Shown piece by piece: positions 7,267-7,844 of a stretch of 7,844 nt of DNA (position 1 is the first letter of the stretch; the number at the start of each line of letters is the position of its first letter). Origin of the DNA: an uncultured Granulosicoccaceae bacterium (GTDB taxonomy: Bacteria > Pseudomonadota > Gammaproteobacteria > JABXHR01); assembly GCA_937921805.1 (NCBI GenBank), contig CAKZUS010000075.1, positions 1 to 7,844 on the forward strand, in the 5' to 3' direction. Made by a program: the position numbers and the translations under genes. The notes under the pieces were generated by a model. That model saw only the letters and a program-made list of their open reading frames with translations, was not told the DNA's origin and ran no database searches.

Positions 7267-7272
7267 CATAAT
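7267..7272 (+). promoter_or_regulatory. Possible -10 element of lldD
   Basis: CATAAT matches the sigma-70 -10 consensus at 5 of 6 positions and lies 25 bases before the lldD ATG. There is no convincing -35 hexamer about 17 bases upstream. Some promoter is expected in this 225-base gap, but this one is only a candidate. Confidence 0.25.
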
Positions 7273-7297
7273 GGGGTTTTTGTCGGGACCGTATCTC

Positions 7298-7844
7298 ATG
7301 CCACCAATCTGCGAGCTTGCCGATCTTCGCCGCCTCTATCACAGGCGAACCCCCAAAATGTTCCAGGGATACTGCGAGTCGGGTTCGTGGACAGAACATA
7401 CCCTGGCGATGAATCAGTCGGATTTTAAGAACATTCTTTTCCGACAACGTGTTGCCCGTGATTTGGCACCGCGTAGCTTGGCGAGCACAATGGTGGGGCA
7501 GGACGTGACTATGCCGCTGGCATTGGCGCCGGTCGGCATGCTCGGCATGCAACACCCTGATGGTGAGATTCTGGCAGCCCAGGCGGCAGAGGCGTTCGGG
7601 GTGCCGTTTATTCTCTCGACGATGAGTATCTGCTCGATCGAGGCCGTGGCAGCAGCGACAAGCAAGCCCTTTTGGTTTCAGCTCTATGTCAAACGGGATC
7701 GAAAATTTACGCTCTCGCTGATTCAGCGTGCCAAAGCGGCGGGCTGTTCTGCTTTGGTGGTCACCTTGGATTTGCAAATGCTGGGTCGTCGGCACGCGGA
7801 CTATCGCAATGGCTTGACGGCACCGCCGAGGCTGACTGTGCCCA
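7298..7844 (+). CDS. lldD: FMN-dependent L-lactate dehydrogenase / alpha-hydroxy-acid oxidising enzyme, N-terminal part
   Basis: Members of this family oxidise L-lactate (or a similar 2-hydroxy acid) to pyruvate with FMN, usually at the inner membrane face, passing electrons to the respiratory chain. 182 complete codons are visible before the right edge. The start MPPICELADLRRLYHRRTPK fits the family. Marks seen: GYCESGSWTEHTL (24-36), where Tyr25 aligns with the active-site Tyr24 of spinach glycolate oxidase; MPLALAPVGMLGMQHPDGEI (FMN-binding strand with the APxG motif); FILSTMSICSIEAVA; FWFQLYVKRDR, with the conserved QLY tyrosine; and the stretch from GCSALVVTLDLQ to GRRHADYRNGLT. The SGSWTE and LSTMSICSIE wording points to the LldD group rather than glycolate or mandelate enzymes. 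The catalytic histidine and arginine of the C-terminal half lie outside the window, so the substrate is not certain. GGGA (7285-7288) is a fair Shine-Dalgarno sequence. No antiterminator, permease or lld regulator is visible. Confidence 0.92.
   Translation, partial: MPPICELADLRRLYHRRTPKMFQGYCESGSWTEHTLAMNQSDFKNILFRQRVARDLAPRSLASTMVGQDVTMPLALAPVGMLGMQHPDGEILAAQAAEAFGVPFILSTMSICSIEAVAAATSKPFWFQLYVKRDRKFTLSLIQRAKAAGCSALVVTLDLQMLGRRHADYRNGLTAPPRLTVP

Noticed and set aside
7214..7795. Long minus-strand open frame running into the pilin fragment
   Set aside because: It is antisense to the well-supported lldD gene, and its sequence over that part resembles no protein family I know.
1..7844. tRNA, rRNA, CRISPR array, insertion sequence or phage genes
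   Set aside because: I saw no cloverleaf-like sequence, spaced repeats, transposase motifs or terminal repeats. Nearly all sequence is covered by recognised metabolic genes.

Overview
The window looks like a chromosomal segment from a moderately GC-rich proteobacterium, most likely a gammaproteobacterium. The basis is the protein character (a MalP/GlgP-like phosphorylase, a short GlgB, a bacterial GlgC, a MocR regulator and an LldD-type dehydrogenase) and the dense operon layout. The species cannot be named from the sequence alone.

Left part (1-4477, minus strand): a glycogen operon read leftward in the order glgP, glgB, glgC. glgP (alpha-glucan phosphorylase) ends 3 bases before the glgB start, and the glgB ribosome binding site lies across the glgP stop codon. 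glgB (branching enzyme) is followed after about 20 bases by glgC (ADP-glucose pyrophosphorylase), which runs off the left edge after 85 codons. Synthesis (GlgC, GlgB) and breakdown (GlgP) of glycogen are therefore encoded on one transcript. glgA is not in view.

Middle (4478-4688): a 211-base intergenic region between divergent glgP and pta. It has a -10-like element just before pta and two small inverted repeats.

Right part (4689-7072, plus strand): pta (short phosphate acetyltransferase, 300 aa) and a MocR-type regulator (GntR-like DNA-binding domain fused to a PLP-dependent aminotransferase-like domain). They overlap by one base (TAATG), so they are probably co-transcribed and translationally coupled. 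Then comes a 225-base gap whose minus strand carries a clear but broken type IV pilin N-terminal signature. Last is the first 182 codons of an FMN-dependent L-lactate dehydrogenase (lldD), which runs off the right edge.

The genes fit central carbon and storage metabolism: glycogen turnover, acetyl-CoA/acetyl-phosphate exchange and lactate oxidation. I see no convincing novel system. The most unusual items are the orphan pilin remnant and the coupling of pta to a MocR regulator.
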